NCBI RefSeq assembly: GCF_015206895.1
Contig: NZ_JADEXU010000008.1
Location: forward strand, 1-64,000
Reading direction: 5' to 3'
DNA: 64,000 nt
From: Nostoc sp. LEGE 12450
GTDB lineage: Bacteria > Cyanobacteriota > Cyanobacteriia > Cyanobacteriales > Nostocaceae
The notes under the pieces were generated by a model. It ran no database searches. It had not been told where the DNA came from and saw only the letters and a program-made list of their open reading frames with translations. The first letter of the stretch is position 1; each line of letters starts with the position of its first letter. Both the position numbers and the translations under genes were made by a program. Shown piece by piece: positions 1-11,200 of the stretch.

Positions 1-1
1 T

Positions 2-85
2 GTAATCAATGGCGTTCAAGCTAGAGGGGGAAAAAGCAATTACAGTACACGACGTGTAAAATTTAATTCTAAAAACTCTGGTTAA
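2..85 (+). CDS. possible C-terminal tail of an upstream gene (partial)
   Basis: The frame beginning at base 2 is open from the window edge and stops with TAA at 83-85, giving 27 residues rich in Lys, Arg, Asn and Ser. Frame 1 stops at 22-24 and frame 3 stops at once, so this is the only plus-strand frame that could be the end of a gene entering from the left. The tail is too short to name a family. It may equally be a chance open stretch. Confidence 0.25.
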   Translation, partial: VINGVQARGGKSNYSTRRVKFNSKNSG

Positions 86-234
86 AATTCTGTTACATAG
101 CGGAAAATTTTAGCACCCACTTACTTACTTCATGCGTAGAGACTCAATTTTTTAGAACCTGTTTCAACAATACCTCAGTCTTCTATTTGAACTATTGACA
201 AATTTCCCTATAAATGAATGAAAGTGCGAAGAAA

Positions 235-1131
235 TTAAACTATCTCTTGCAACTTTTGACTGAGATACATCGCAATTCCTTTCTCGTAGTAAGCGGCTTC
301 ATTAATAAAAATAGGATAAACAGTAGACTCTCCCTCATAGAAAATATCTTTTCCTGCAAAAGTTAGAAACATTGGATCGCCTGGATTCAGAGGTTCATAA
401 TCTCTAAACTGAAGCTGGGGATGAATCATGGCTTGAATCTCCCCACTTTGTAGCCCGCCGTAAGCATCGCTTCTCGGATAATCGATAGTCTCAATATATT
501 GATAGAGTGTAAGCTGGCTGCTTGTCTGCGGAATATTACCTTGGTTGCACCATTCAAAATAGTCTAAAATTGCATAAATAAGCTGCTCTGTTTGCTGAAA
601 TAATTCGGCATTTAAAATATTCTGAGCCACAGCACCAACTTCAATAACAAAACCCAATTCGCACAAAGAACGAAGAAAACCATTTTCTTTAGATTGCTGA
701 TTCACAAAAATCTTTACCATCGGATTGATAGAACTTAAATAAGCAGCTAACCGAAGTAAGAAAGGATTCAGATCGCAAAAAATCAGACTTAACCCCATGT
801 TGGCAGTTGTGCTGTGCAAATCAACAATTACATCTACAAATGGCTGATTTTGCGGTTGCAGTACTTGTTGGATTGCTTTCGCCCGCGTATCTTCATAACT
901 TGAGAGTTGAGGATTTTGTAAACCTTGATTGGTGAAGCAACGGTTTAAATCCCTGTCAATGTATCGTTTACCTTCTTCAATAGCTTTAAGATTGCCAAGT
1001 AATGGCAGAGTTTCAAAAGTTGTTCTGTTGATTAAATTTGGATACTGCTGAAACTTTTTGACTAGATATACTCCTGTTAACTCATTACCGTGGTTTCCTC
1101 CAACGATCGCAACTCGTTTAATCTCACTCAT
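235..1131 (-). CDS. aspartoacylase-like zinc carboxypeptidase (AspA/AstE family)
   Basis: A 298-residue cytosolic protein of the succinylglutamate desuccinylase/aspartoacylase family, which removes the acyl group from N-acyl-aspartate or related N-acyl amino acids. Visible active-site elements are a GGNHGNE motif (zinc ligands H14 and E17), RDLNR with N63 and R64 for substrate carboxylate binding, DLHST with the third zinc ligand H106, and the VIEVGA segment with E164 in the place of the general base. The length matches the family, and these residues align with those known from human aspartoacylase. The gene is divergent from the 2-epimerase gene, with about 170 bases between the starts. The ATG start is followed at once by the core fold, so no signal peptide is expected. 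The exact N-acyl substrate cannot be read from sequence. Confidence 0.85.
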   Translation of the reverse strand: MSEIKRVAIVGGNHGNELTGVYLVKKFQQYPNLINRTTFETLPLLGNLKAIEEGKRYIDRDLNRCFTNQGLQNPQLSSYEDTRAKAIQQVLQPQNQPFVDVIVDLHSTTANMGLSLIFCDLNPFLLRLAAYLSSINPMVKIFVNQQSKENGFLRSLCELGFVIEVGAVAQNILNAELFQQTEQLIYAILDYFEWCNQGNIPQTSSQLTLYQYIETIDYPRSDAYGGLQSGEIQAMIHPQLQFRDYEPLNPGDPMFLTFAGKDIFYEGESTVYPIFINEAAYYEKGIAMYLSQKLQEIV

Positions 1132-1295
1132 AACAACCTCACTGTCTCCCCTACCGTTATTGAGAATAGTGCAAGATACAAGATAGAAGTATAACTGTTG
1201 CTGACTAAATCTTGTAAAAGACTAACGCGAACGCTCCATGTTCGAGCCAAAATGTGATAACTGTTAAGCTGTTAGCTTTAGCACAAAAGGGGTGA

Positions 1296-2471
<1,176 letters not shown>

Positions 2472-2577
2472 TATACATCAATAATCAAAAGCCACAGCAT
2501 GAGGTTAGAGATATAAAGGGATTGAGGAAGCGATCGCATCTTGTTTCTCTTGGCTCATAGTCAGCGATCGTACAGGG

Positions 2578-2682
2578 TTATTTCCTTCTACATTTTCTCA
2601 GAAATGGTAAATCTTCCAAAACTGGATGCTTTCGAAATTCCCGTGTAATTTTTAGCTCTTGTTGTAAAACAGCTTCAGACAT
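2578..2682 (-). CDS. small ORF of unknown function, possibly a gene remnant
   Basis: A 34-codon minus-strand reading frame starting with ATG at 2682 and ending in TAA. It encodes a charged, helical-looking peptide (begins MSEAVLQQELKITREF, ends with a Lys/Arg-rich tail). Amino-acid choice looks protein-like, but the length is marginal and no family is recognised. Its start codon overlaps the first two bases of the 42-nt sequence conserved upstream of the three kinases. It could be a truncated remnant of a longer small gene, such as an antitoxin, or chance. Confidence 0.22.
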   Translation of the reverse strand: MSEAVLQQELKITREFRKHPVLEDLPFLRKCRRK

Positions 2683-2722
2683 CTGGGAATACTAAATCTG
2701 GAAATACTAAGGATTTAGCAGT
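2681..2722 (+). repeat. conserved kinase leader, copy A
   Basis: The 42 bases directly before the first kinase start (beginning ATCTGGGAATACTAAATCTG) recur almost exactly before the second kinase and more loosely before the third. The copy contains AGGATTTAGCAGT next to the ATG, so it covers the translation start region. It shows that the duplication unit included upstream DNA; whether it is regulatory is inference. Confidence 0.8.
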
Positions 2723-5700
2723 ATGGTCAGCACTCTTGTTAGAATTCCCGGATATCAGATAACTGAAGAACTTTACAACGGTTCTAGAACCATCGTTTAT
2801 CGAGGATATCGAGAGACTGACTCATTACCTGTAGCGATCAAACTGCTGAAAAATCCTTATCCCAATTTTAGCGAACTCTTGTCGTTTCGCAATCAGTATG
2901 TCATTGCGAAAAATCTCAACTCACCCCTAATCGTCCAAACTTATAGCCTAAAACCATACCAAAATGGCTATGCGTTGGTGATGGAAGACTTTGGGGGAAT
3001 CTCTCTGACAGATTATTTCACCTTTGACCAGACGCTATATATCGCTTCTCTACAAGAATTTTTAGAAATTGCGATCGCACTCTGCAATACCTTAGATGTA
3101 CTCTACCGAGAGCGGATTATTCATAAAGATATCAAATCCGCCAATATTTTAATTAATCCCGAAACCAAACAAGTTAAATTAATCGACTTTAGTATTGCAT
3201 CTTTACTACCACGAGAAACGCAGACACTTGTCAATCCTAATGTTTTAGAAGGGACACTAGCTTATATTTCCCCAGAACAAACGGGGAGGATGAATCGGGG
3301 GATTGATTACCGCACAGATTTCTATTCTTTGGGTGTGACATTTTACGAATTACTTACGGGAGTTTTACCATTTGAATCAAACGATCCGATGGAGTTGGTA
3401 CATTCTCATATTGCTAAACTTCCACCACTTTTAGGCAATAGAGAAGAGATTCCCCAAGTTATTTGTGATATTGTCATGAAATTGATGGCAAAAAATGCCG
3501 AATCCAGATATCAAAGTGCATTGGGACTGAAGTTTGATTTAGAAAATTGTTTACATCAACTACACGTTTCTGATAAAATCAAAGGTTTTGAGATTGGGCT
3601 TAGGGATGTTTGCGATCGCTTCATCATTCCCGACAAACTCTACGGACGAGAAACAGAAGCAGAAACTTTACTGCAAGCATTTGAGCGAGTCAGTCTTGGT
3701 GGAACAGAAATGATGCTGGTAGCAGGTTTTTCGGGTATTGGGAAAACCGCCGTTGTCAACGAAGTTCATAAACCAATTGTTCGGCAACGCGGTTATTTTA
3801 TCAAAGGAAAATATGACCAATTTCAACGCAATATTCCCTTCTCTGCTTTTGTACAAGCATTTCGGGATTTAATGGGGCAATTGTTAACCGAAAGTGATGT
3901 CCAACTAGAGCAATGGAAAAATCAAATATTAGAAACTGTTGGAGAGAACGGTCAGGTAATTATTGAAGTCATTCCCGAATTAGAAAAAATCATTGGTGAA
4001 CAACCACCAGCAGTAGAATTATCAGGAACGGCAGCCCAAAATCGCTTTAATTTATTGTTTCAAAAATTTACCCAAGTCTTTACTAGCGCGGAACATCCAT
4101 TAGTGATGTTTTTAGATGATTTACAATGGGCTGATTCAGCATCATTAAAGTTGATGCAGCTATTAATGGCTGATACAGGTCATCTTTTCATCATTGGTGC
4201 TTATCGGGATAATGAAGTCAATCCAGCCCATCCATTAATGCTGACTTTGAGTGAAATTCAAAAAAGCCAAGCAGTCATTAATACTATTACTTTAACACCC
4301 CTGAGTCAATCCCAAATCAATCAATTAGTCGCTGATACCCTAAAAAGTACAGAAAATTTGGCATTACCCCTTTCACAATTAGTCTATCAAAAAACTAAAG
4401 GCAACCCATTTTTTGCCACCCAATTTCTCAAAGCCCTACACGAAGAAAATCTCATTCAATTTAACTTGGAGTTAGGCTGTTGGCAATGCGATCTATCCAA
4501 AATTAATCAACAAGCGTTGACCGATGATGTTGTAGAATTTATGGCGTTGCAGTTAGAGAAGTTACCCTTAGCAACCCAGAATATTCTGAAGTTAGCCGCT
4601 TGTATTGGCAATCAGTTCGATCTAACAACATTAGCAATTGTTTCAGAACACTCAGAAGTAGAAACCGCAGCTAAGTTATGGAAAGCATTGCAAGAAGGTT
4701 TGATTTTACCGATCGGTGATGTTTATAAATTTTATCAACAAGAGTCATTAGTCATTAGTCATCTGTCATTAGTAGATAGTCAAAAACAAATGACCAATGA
4801 CAATGGACAAATGACAGTTTCTTATAAATTTTTGCACGATCGCGTTCAACAAGCCGCCTATTCCCTAATTCCCGATGACCAAAAACAAACGACTCATTAC
4901 CAAATCGGACAACTGCTTCTACAACAGATTTCCGCACAAGCTAGAGTTGACTGGATTTTTGAAATCGTCAATCAATTAAATCACGGAACTGCTTTAATTA
5001 CCCAACCAACTCAACGAGAAGAATTAGCTGGACTCAATTTAATTGCCTGTCGCAAAGCCAAAAGTTCAACCGCCTATCAAGCAGCGCGTGAATATGCGAC
5101 AGTGGGATTGTTTTTGTTGGCAGAAAATACTTGGCAGCAGCAGTATGAAATGACCCTCGCCTTATATGAATTAGCTGCGGAAGTAGCAATGCTAAACGGT
5201 AACTTTGAGGCGATGGAACAGTTCATTGATATTGTCATTCAACAGGCACGCTCCTTACCTGAAAAAGTCAATGTTTACTGTATTAGAATTCAATCTCATA
5301 TTTCCCAAAGTAAACTGACATTAGCGATCGCGATCGCCCAACCAATCTTACAACAGCTTGGTGTCACCTTTCCTGAAACACCGACACCATCAGATATTCA
5401 ACAGGAAATCCAACAGATTGAGGAACTCATTGGAGATCGGGAAATCGCTGATTTGGTTCACTTGCCTGAAATGATCGATGCAGAAAAACTTGGTACTCTT
5501 AAAATTGTCAATATCATCAGCCCAGCAGCTTACCTCACTGGCTCTGCGCTGTACCCATTGCTGAATACTTTGTCCGTTAAACTATCAATTCAGTACGGTA
5601 ACACATCGACTTCTGCTTTCGGCTATGCGAACTATGCCAATATTCTCTGCAATTTCTTCCAAGTCGTGGATACAGGATCGCAGTTTGCTTCCCTGGCACT

Positions 5701-8155
5701 CCAGATTATTTCAAAACTCGATGCCAAAGCAAGTAAAACAGATGTTTTGATGATGTTGGGGTTATTTGTTGTACACCGCAAATCTCACATTAAAGAAACA
5801 CTACCCCTCTTGCAAGAAGGTTACACCACTGCCATAGAATTTGGGAACTTGGTACTTGCTGGGTACAATGGTCACAGTTTTTGTCTCAATTCTTTTTGGA
5901 GCAGTCAACCCCTCGCTACCTTAGAGCAGGATATTTGCGCCTACTGCCATAGTTTGATGCAATTAAATCAATTGACAACCGCAAATTATAGTCGGATCTA
6001 TTGGCAACCTGTTTTAAATCTGCTAGGTCTTGCAGAACATACCACTTTTTTGTCTGGAAAAGCCCTTGAAGAAACAGAATTTCTCCAGCAGCTACAGTCT
6101 GCCAAAGATGGATATGGATTGTATATTTTCCATTTGTATAAACTAATGCTTTGTTTCTTGTTTGGAGAAATTGAGCCAGCAAAAAATCATGCTATTGAAG
6201 TCAGGCGCTATTTTATGGCTGGTGCGGGATTAGTCACCGAACCAGTATTTTATCTTTATGATTCTCTGCTAACTCTGGCACAATTAAATCCACATTTAGA
6301 TGAAACATCAGAAGCATTGCAGGGTGTCATAGAAAACCAAACCAAGTTACAGCAATGGGCGTATCATGCACCCATGAATTATCAACATAAGGTTGATTTG
6401 GTAGCGGCAGAAAAATGTCGAGTGTTAGGACAAAAAGCCGAAGCAATCGAGTTTTACGACAAAGCGATAACTCTAGCCAAAGCCAACGAATATACCCAAG
6501 AAGAAGCACTTGCTAACGAACTGGCAGCAAAATTCTACCTAGATTGGGGCAGACAGCGCATTGCTGGGGACTACATGATTGAAGCCTACTATGCCTATGC
6601 TCGTTGGGGTGCAAAAGCCAAAGTCGCTGACCTAGAAGCTCGCTATCCGCAACTACTTAGACCTATATTAGAGCAAACCCGTTCTCCTCTCTCCACTCAC
6701 GAAACTCTGTTCACATTGGGTAGTGTCACCTCCAGTAGTTCGGCCATATCCAGTAATAATGTTTCTTTGGCTTTAGATTTAGCTACTATTCTCAAAGCTT
6801 CTCATACTATTTCCGCTGAAATCGAACTGGAAAATCTACTTTCATCGTTGCTGAAGATCGTCATCGAAAATGCGGGGGCTGATAAATGCGTGTTAATGCT
6901 CTTGCGAGACTCGCACCTGTTAATCAAAGGGTCAATTACCACAGGTTCAAAACCAGTTGTCTTGCAGCGTATTCCCATTGAAGATAGCCAGGACATTCCC
7001 CACAGACTGATTTACAAAGTCTTGCATGACAAGCAAACTGCTGTGCTGGTGAATGCAAGTGTCGATCGCACCTTAGCCAATGACGCTTATATCATCCGTC
7101 AGCAGCCCAAAAGTATCTTGTGTAGTCCGATTTTGCATCAAGGGAAGTTAATGGGCATTTTATATCTAGAAAATAATTTAGCAACCGGGGCGTTCACGAG
7201 CGATCGCGTTGAACTACTCAACTTACTCTGCGCTCAAGCTGCTATTTCTCTAGAAAATGCCCGACTGTATGAGCGATCGCTAGAAGATGCTCAACACCTA
7301 GAAGCAGCTTTACAAGAACTCCAGGGCGCTCAATTACAAATTGTGCAAAGTGAAAAGATGTCTGCGTTGGGTAACTTAGTTGCTGGCGTAGCTCACGAAA
7401 TGAATAATCCTTTGGGTTTTATTGCTGCTAGTCTCAAACAAGCCAAACCAACGTTTGCCGATCTTATTGAACACTTGAAACTATACGAACAAAAGTTTCC
7501 TACTCCCGGAGATGAAATTACAGACCATGCTGAGGAAATCGACTTAGATTATAGTTTATCAGACTTGCCCAAGATGATTGATTCTATGTCTATGGCGTGC
7601 GATCGCCTCAAAAATATCAGCACCAGTTTACGTACTTTCTCTCGTGCCGATCGAGATTATAAAGTGCCATTTAACATCCATCAAGGGATTGATAGCACCA
7701 TTCTTATTCTCAAACATCGTCTAAAAGCTAACGAACAACGTCCTGCCATTGAAGTTATCACCAATTACGGTGATTTGCCCCAGCTTGAATGTTTTCCTGG
7801 TCAATTAAATCAAGTATTTATGAACTTGCTTGCAAATGCTATTGATGCATTAGATGAATCTAATCAGGGACACTCTTTTGAAGAAAATCAAGCTCATCCT
7901 AACTGGATTACAATTACAACCTCAGTTGAAAATAATCTAGTTAAAATTGTCATTGCTGATAATGGTCAGGGGATGAATGAACAAGTCAAATCAAAAATAT
8001 TTGACCATTTATTTACGACAAAAGCTGTCGGAAAAGGAACGGGGTTAGGACTCGCGATCGCTCGTCAAATTGTGGAAGAAACCCACGGCGGAAAATTGAG
8101 TTTTAACTCTGTTCTGGGTCTAGGTAGTGAATTTATCATTGAAATTCCGGTATGA
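2723..8155 (+). CDS. trifunctional Ser/Thr kinase - AAA ATPase - GAF - histidine kinase (HstK-type), copy 1
   Basis: An 1810-residue cytoplasmic signalling protein. Residues about 8-275 form a Hanks-type kinase with K40 in VAIK, HKD at 134-136, N141 and D155 in DFS; the variants HKD and DFS replace HRD and DFG. Residues about 300-620 form an AAA_16-type ATPase with Walker A GFSGIGKT (335-342) and Walker B MFLDDLQWAD (462-471). A long helical, TPR-like region follows to about 1310. A GAF domain lies at about 1360-1515, a HisKA segment with phospho-acceptor H1558 in AHEMNNPL comes next, and a HATPase domain with N-box, DNGQGM and GKGTGLGLA completes it. No response regulator is encoded nearby. 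Between ATPase and helical parts it carries about 13 extra residues coded by a heptad-repeat hairpin (4744-4815). Likely acts as an input-integrating kinase; the signal is unknown. Confidence 0.92.
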   Translation: MVSTLVRIPGYQITEELYNGSRTIVYRGYRETDSLPVAIKLLKNPYPNFSELLSFRNQYVIAKNLNSPLIVQTYSLKPYQNGYALVMEDFGGISLTDYFTFDQTLYIASLQEFLEIAIALCNTLDVLYRERIIHKDIKSANILINPETKQVKLIDFSIASLLPRETQTLVNPNVLEGTLAYISPEQTGRMNRGIDYRTDFYSLGVTFYELLTGVLPFESNDPMELVHSHIAKLPPLLGNREEIPQVICDIVMKLMAKNAESRYQSALGLKFDLENCLHQLHVSDKIKGFEIGLRDVCDRFIIPDKLYGRETEAETLLQAFERVSLGGTEMMLVAGFSGIGKTAVVNEVHKPIVRQRGYFIKGKYDQFQRNIPFSAFVQAFRDLMGQLLTESDVQLEQWKNQILETVGENGQVIIEVIPELEKIIGEQPPAVELSGTAAQNRFNLLFQKFTQVFTSAEHPLVMFLDDLQWADSASLKLMQLLMADTGHLFIIGAYRDNEVNPAHPLMLTLSEIQKSQAVINTITLTPLSQSQINQLVADTLKSTENLALPLSQLVYQKTKGNPFFATQFLKALHEENLIQFNLELGCWQCDLSKINQQALTDDVVEFMALQLEKLPLATQNILKLAACIGNQFDLTTLAIVSEHSEVETAAKLWKALQEGLILPIGDVYKFYQQESLVISHLSLVDSQKQMTNDNGQMTVSYKFLHDRVQQAAYSLIPDDQKQTTHYQIGQLLLQQISAQARVDWIFEIVNQLNHGTALITQPTQREELAGLNLIACRKAKSSTAYQAAREYATVGLFLLAENTWQQQYEMTLALYELAAEVAMLNGNFEAMEQFIDIVIQQARSLPEKVNVYCIRIQSHISQSKLTLAIAIAQPILQQLGVTFPETPTPSDIQQEIQQIEELIGDREIADLVHLPEMIDAEKLGTLKIVNIISPAAYLTGSALYPLLNTLSVKLSIQYGNTSTSAFGYANYANILCNFFQVVDTGSQFASLALQIISKLDAKASKTDVLMMLGLFVVHRKSHIKETLPLLQEGYTTAIEFGNLVLAGYNGHSFCLNSFWSSQPLATLEQDICAYCHSLMQLNQLTTANYSRIYWQPVLNLLGLAEHTTFLSGKALEETEFLQQLQSAKDGYGLYIFHLYKLMLCFLFGEIEPAKNHAIEVRRYFMAGAGLVTEPVFYLYDSLLTLAQLNPHLDETSEALQGVIENQTKLQQWAYHAPMNYQHKVDLVAAEKCRVLGQKAEAIEFYDKAITLAKANEYTQEEALANELAAKFYLDWGRQRIAGDYMIEAYYAYARWGAKAKVADLEARYPQLLRPILEQTRSPLSTHETLFTLGSVTSSSSAISSNNVSLALDLATILKASHTISAEIELENLLSSLLKIVIENAGADKCVLMLLRDSHLLIKGSITTGSKPVVLQRIPIEDSQDIPHRLIYKVLHDKQTAVLVNASVDRTLANDAYIIRQQPKSILCSPILHQGKLMGILYLENNLATGAFTSDRVELLNLLCAQAAISLENARLYERSLEDAQHLEAALQELQGAQLQIVQSEKMSALGNLVAGVAHEMNNPLGFIAASLKQAKPTFADLIEHLKLYEQKFPTPGDEITDHAEEIDLDYSLSDLPKMIDSMSMACDRLKNISTSLRTFSRADRDYKVPFNIHQGIDSTILILKHRLKANEQRPAIEVITNYGDLPQLECFPGQLNQVFMNLLANAIDALDESNQGHSFEENQAHPNWITITTSVENNLVKIVIADNGQGMNEQVKSKIFDHLFTTKAVGKGTGLGLAIARQIVEETHGGKLSFNSVLGLGSEFIIEIPV
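4744..4815 (+). repeat. STRR heptad-repeat hairpin inside the coding region
   Basis: Four 7-base units of type GTCATTA start at 4744, 4751, 4758 and 4765. After a spacer of about 18 bases come four units of the complementary type AATGACC/AATGACA (4789, 4796, 4803 and 4810). The arms can pair into a long hairpin. Arrays of this kind are familiar between cyanobacterial genes. Here the array is read in frame (SLVISHLSLV on the left arm, QMTNDNGQMT on the right), and the two paralogues lack it. Confidence 0.85.
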
Positions 8156-8187
8156 TTTTTGGCGGTTTTTGGTAAATAACTTCAAAT

Positions 8188-8229
8188 ATCTGGGAATACT
8201 AAATCTGGAAATATTCAGGATTTAGCAGC
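8188..8229 (+). repeat. conserved kinase leader, copy B
   Basis: These 42 bases precede the second kinase start and match copy A in all but a few positions (ATATTCAGG for ATACTAAGG, and the last base). Only 74 bases separate the two kinase genes, and this leader fills more than half of that space. That suggests translation from its own start within a shared transcript. Confidence 0.8.
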
Positions 8230-11200
8230 ATGGTTAGCACTTTAGTCAGTATTCCCGGATATTGCATCACTGAAGAACTATACAATGGTTCCAGAACGCT
8301 GGTTTATCGAGGGTATCGAGAGGCTGACTCATTACCTGTAGCCATTAAATTGCTGAAAAATCCATGTCCGGATTTTAACGAACTCTTGTCGTTTCGGAAT
8401 CAGTATACCATTGCTAAAAATCTCAACTCACCTCTGATCGTTCAAACCTACAGCCTCCAAGCATACCAAAATGGCTATGTGCTGGTGATGGAAGACTTTG
8501 GGGGGATTTCTTTGAAAGATTATTTCATCGCTGACCAGATGCGATATATCGCGTCTAGTGAAGAGTTTTTACGAATTGCGATCGCACTCTGCAACACCTT
8601 AGATATATTGTATAACGGTCGCATTATTCATAAAGATATTAAACCCAGCAATATTTTAATTAACCCCGAAACTAAACAAGTTAAATTAATTGACTTTAGT
8701 ATTGCATCCTTACTACCACGGGAAACTCAAACCCTAATGAATCCCAATGTGTTGGAAGGGACACTTGATTATATATCTCCAGAACAAACAGGCAGAATGA
8801 ATCGCGGGATTGACTACCGCAGTGACTTCTATTCTTTAGGTGTAACTTTTTACGAATTGCTCGCAGGGCAATTACCATTTCCATCAAACGATCCGATGGA
8901 ATTAGTGTATTCTCACATTGCTAAACCAGTACCTTTAATACATAAAATTAACCCACAAATCCCTGCTATACTCTCAGAAATTGTCAGCAAATTGATGGCA
9001 AAAAATGTAGAAGACAGATATCAGAGTGCATTGGGACTGAAGTTTGATTTAGAAAATTGTTTAACTCAACTTCAAGAAACTGGTAAGATAAAGGGTTTTG
9101 AGATTGCCCGAAGGGATCTGTGCGATCGCTTCATCATTCCGGAGAAACTCTACGGTCGAAAAACTGAAGTATCAACCCTCCTGCAAGCATTTGAAAAAGT
9201 CAGTCTTGGGGCAACAGAAATGATGTTGGTAGCAGGTTTTTCTGGGATTGGGAAAACTGCTGTTGTGAATGAAGTTCATAAACCGATTGTGCGGCAACGC
9301 GGTTATTTTATTAAAGGGAAATATGACCAATTTCAGCGCAACATTCCCTTTAGCGCCTTTGTCCAAGCCTTCCGAGACTTAATGGGGCAATTACTTTCTG
9401 AATCAGATGCACAACTACAAGCTTGGAAAACCAAGATTCTGGAAACTGTTGGGGACAATGGACAAGTTTTGATTGACGTAATTCCAGAGTTAGAACGCAT
9501 TATTGGCACTCAACCCCCAGCTACAGAACTATCAGCGACTGCTGCCCAAAATCGCTTCAATCTGCTGATGCAGAAATTTGTGCAAATATTCACTAGCATT
9601 GAACATCCCTTAGTTATATTTTTAGATGATTTGCAGTGGGCAGATTCCGCATCGTTGAAATTGCTGCAAATGTTGATGCAAGACACAGAGTATTTATTGG
9701 TATTGGGTGCCTATCGAGATAATGAAGTATCACCGATTCACCCCTTCATTTTGACTGTAAATGAGATCGTCAAAAATGGGGCAGCGATCAATAAAATTGC
9801 ACTGCAACCATTAAGTCAGCCAGATATGAATCAGTTGGTGGCAGATACGCTAAATTGTGAATTATTGCTTGCCCAACCTTTGACAGAACTGATTTATCAA
9901 AAAACTCAGGGTAATCCTTTTTTTGCTACCCAGTTTCTCAAGGCATTAAATGACGATAAACTAATTATATTTGACTTAGAATCCCGCCATTGGCAGTGTG
10001 ATATCGCTAAAGTCAGAGCCTTAGCAATTACTGATGATGTGGTGGAGTTTATGGCACTGCAATTGCAGAAATTGCCGAACCAAACTCAGAATATTCTCAA
10101 ACTAGCAGCTTGTATTGGGGCGCAGTTTGATTTGCATACATTGGCGATTGTTTCAGAACAATCTTTAGAAGCAACGGCGGCTGATTTATGGAAAGCCTTG
10201 CAAGAAGGGCTGATTATTCCAAATACGGAAATATATAAATTCTTTATTCAATCTGATAGTGCCTCAATTTATGATGCCGCAGCTAATCCGATTTATCGGT
10301 TTTTACATGACCGGGTTCAACAAGCTGCTTATTTCCTAATTCCTGATGACCAAAAGCAAGCAACCCATCTCAAAATTGGACAGTTACTTCAGCAAAACTC
10401 CTCAGAAATAGAACGAGAAGAAAAACTGTTTGATATTGTCGGTCATTTGAATTTAGGACAGGCATTAATTAATCAACAGCAGGAACGAGAAGCTTTAGCG
10501 CAACTCAACTTAAAAGCTGGTGGTAAAGCCAGAAGTTCAACTGCATACGCTGCCGCCAGACTGTATCTACAAACTGGAATTGAGCTACTAGAGGTGGATT
10601 GTTGGCAACATCAGTATGAATTGACTCTGAATTTGTATGTCGCAGCTGCGGAAGCCAGTTATCTCAATGGTGACTTTGCGGGTATGGAACTCTTCGCAGC
10701 ATCGTTGTTACAGCAGGCACAGACGATTTTGGACAAAGTGAAAATCTACGAAATTCAAATCGTGGCATTAGTGGCTCAGAGCCAAATTTTAGCAGCGCTC
10801 GCAGTGGGAAGAGAGGCTCTAGCGCAATTGGGGGTAGAATTCCCGACAGAAGTAGACGAAGCTTTAATTGGCAACGCCTTACAAGAGCTTAAAGAGCAAC
10901 TCCAAGGCAGAGAGATTGCTGGGTTGATTGACTTGCCCGTGATGAGTGATCGCACCACCATCGCCGCAATGCAACTATTAGGTATGTTGTTTCCACCAGT
11001 GTTACTGGGAAGGCCAGGTTTAATGCCCTTGTTGAGCGCGACAATGGTGCGGTTATCGCTCCAATTTGGCAATGCCCCCACCTCAACGGCAGGATATGCG
11101 ATTCATGGCATAGTGCTGTGTGCCTTTTTGGGTGAAGTCGAAATCGGCTATGGGTTCGGGAAATTAGCGCTCTCGTTGCTAGAGAGGTTGAATGCTCAAG

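Noticed and set aside
1228-1244. Short dyad CGAAC-N7-GTTCG upstream of the 2-epimerase
   Set aside because: Five-base arms are expected often by chance, and no regulator is suggested by the context.
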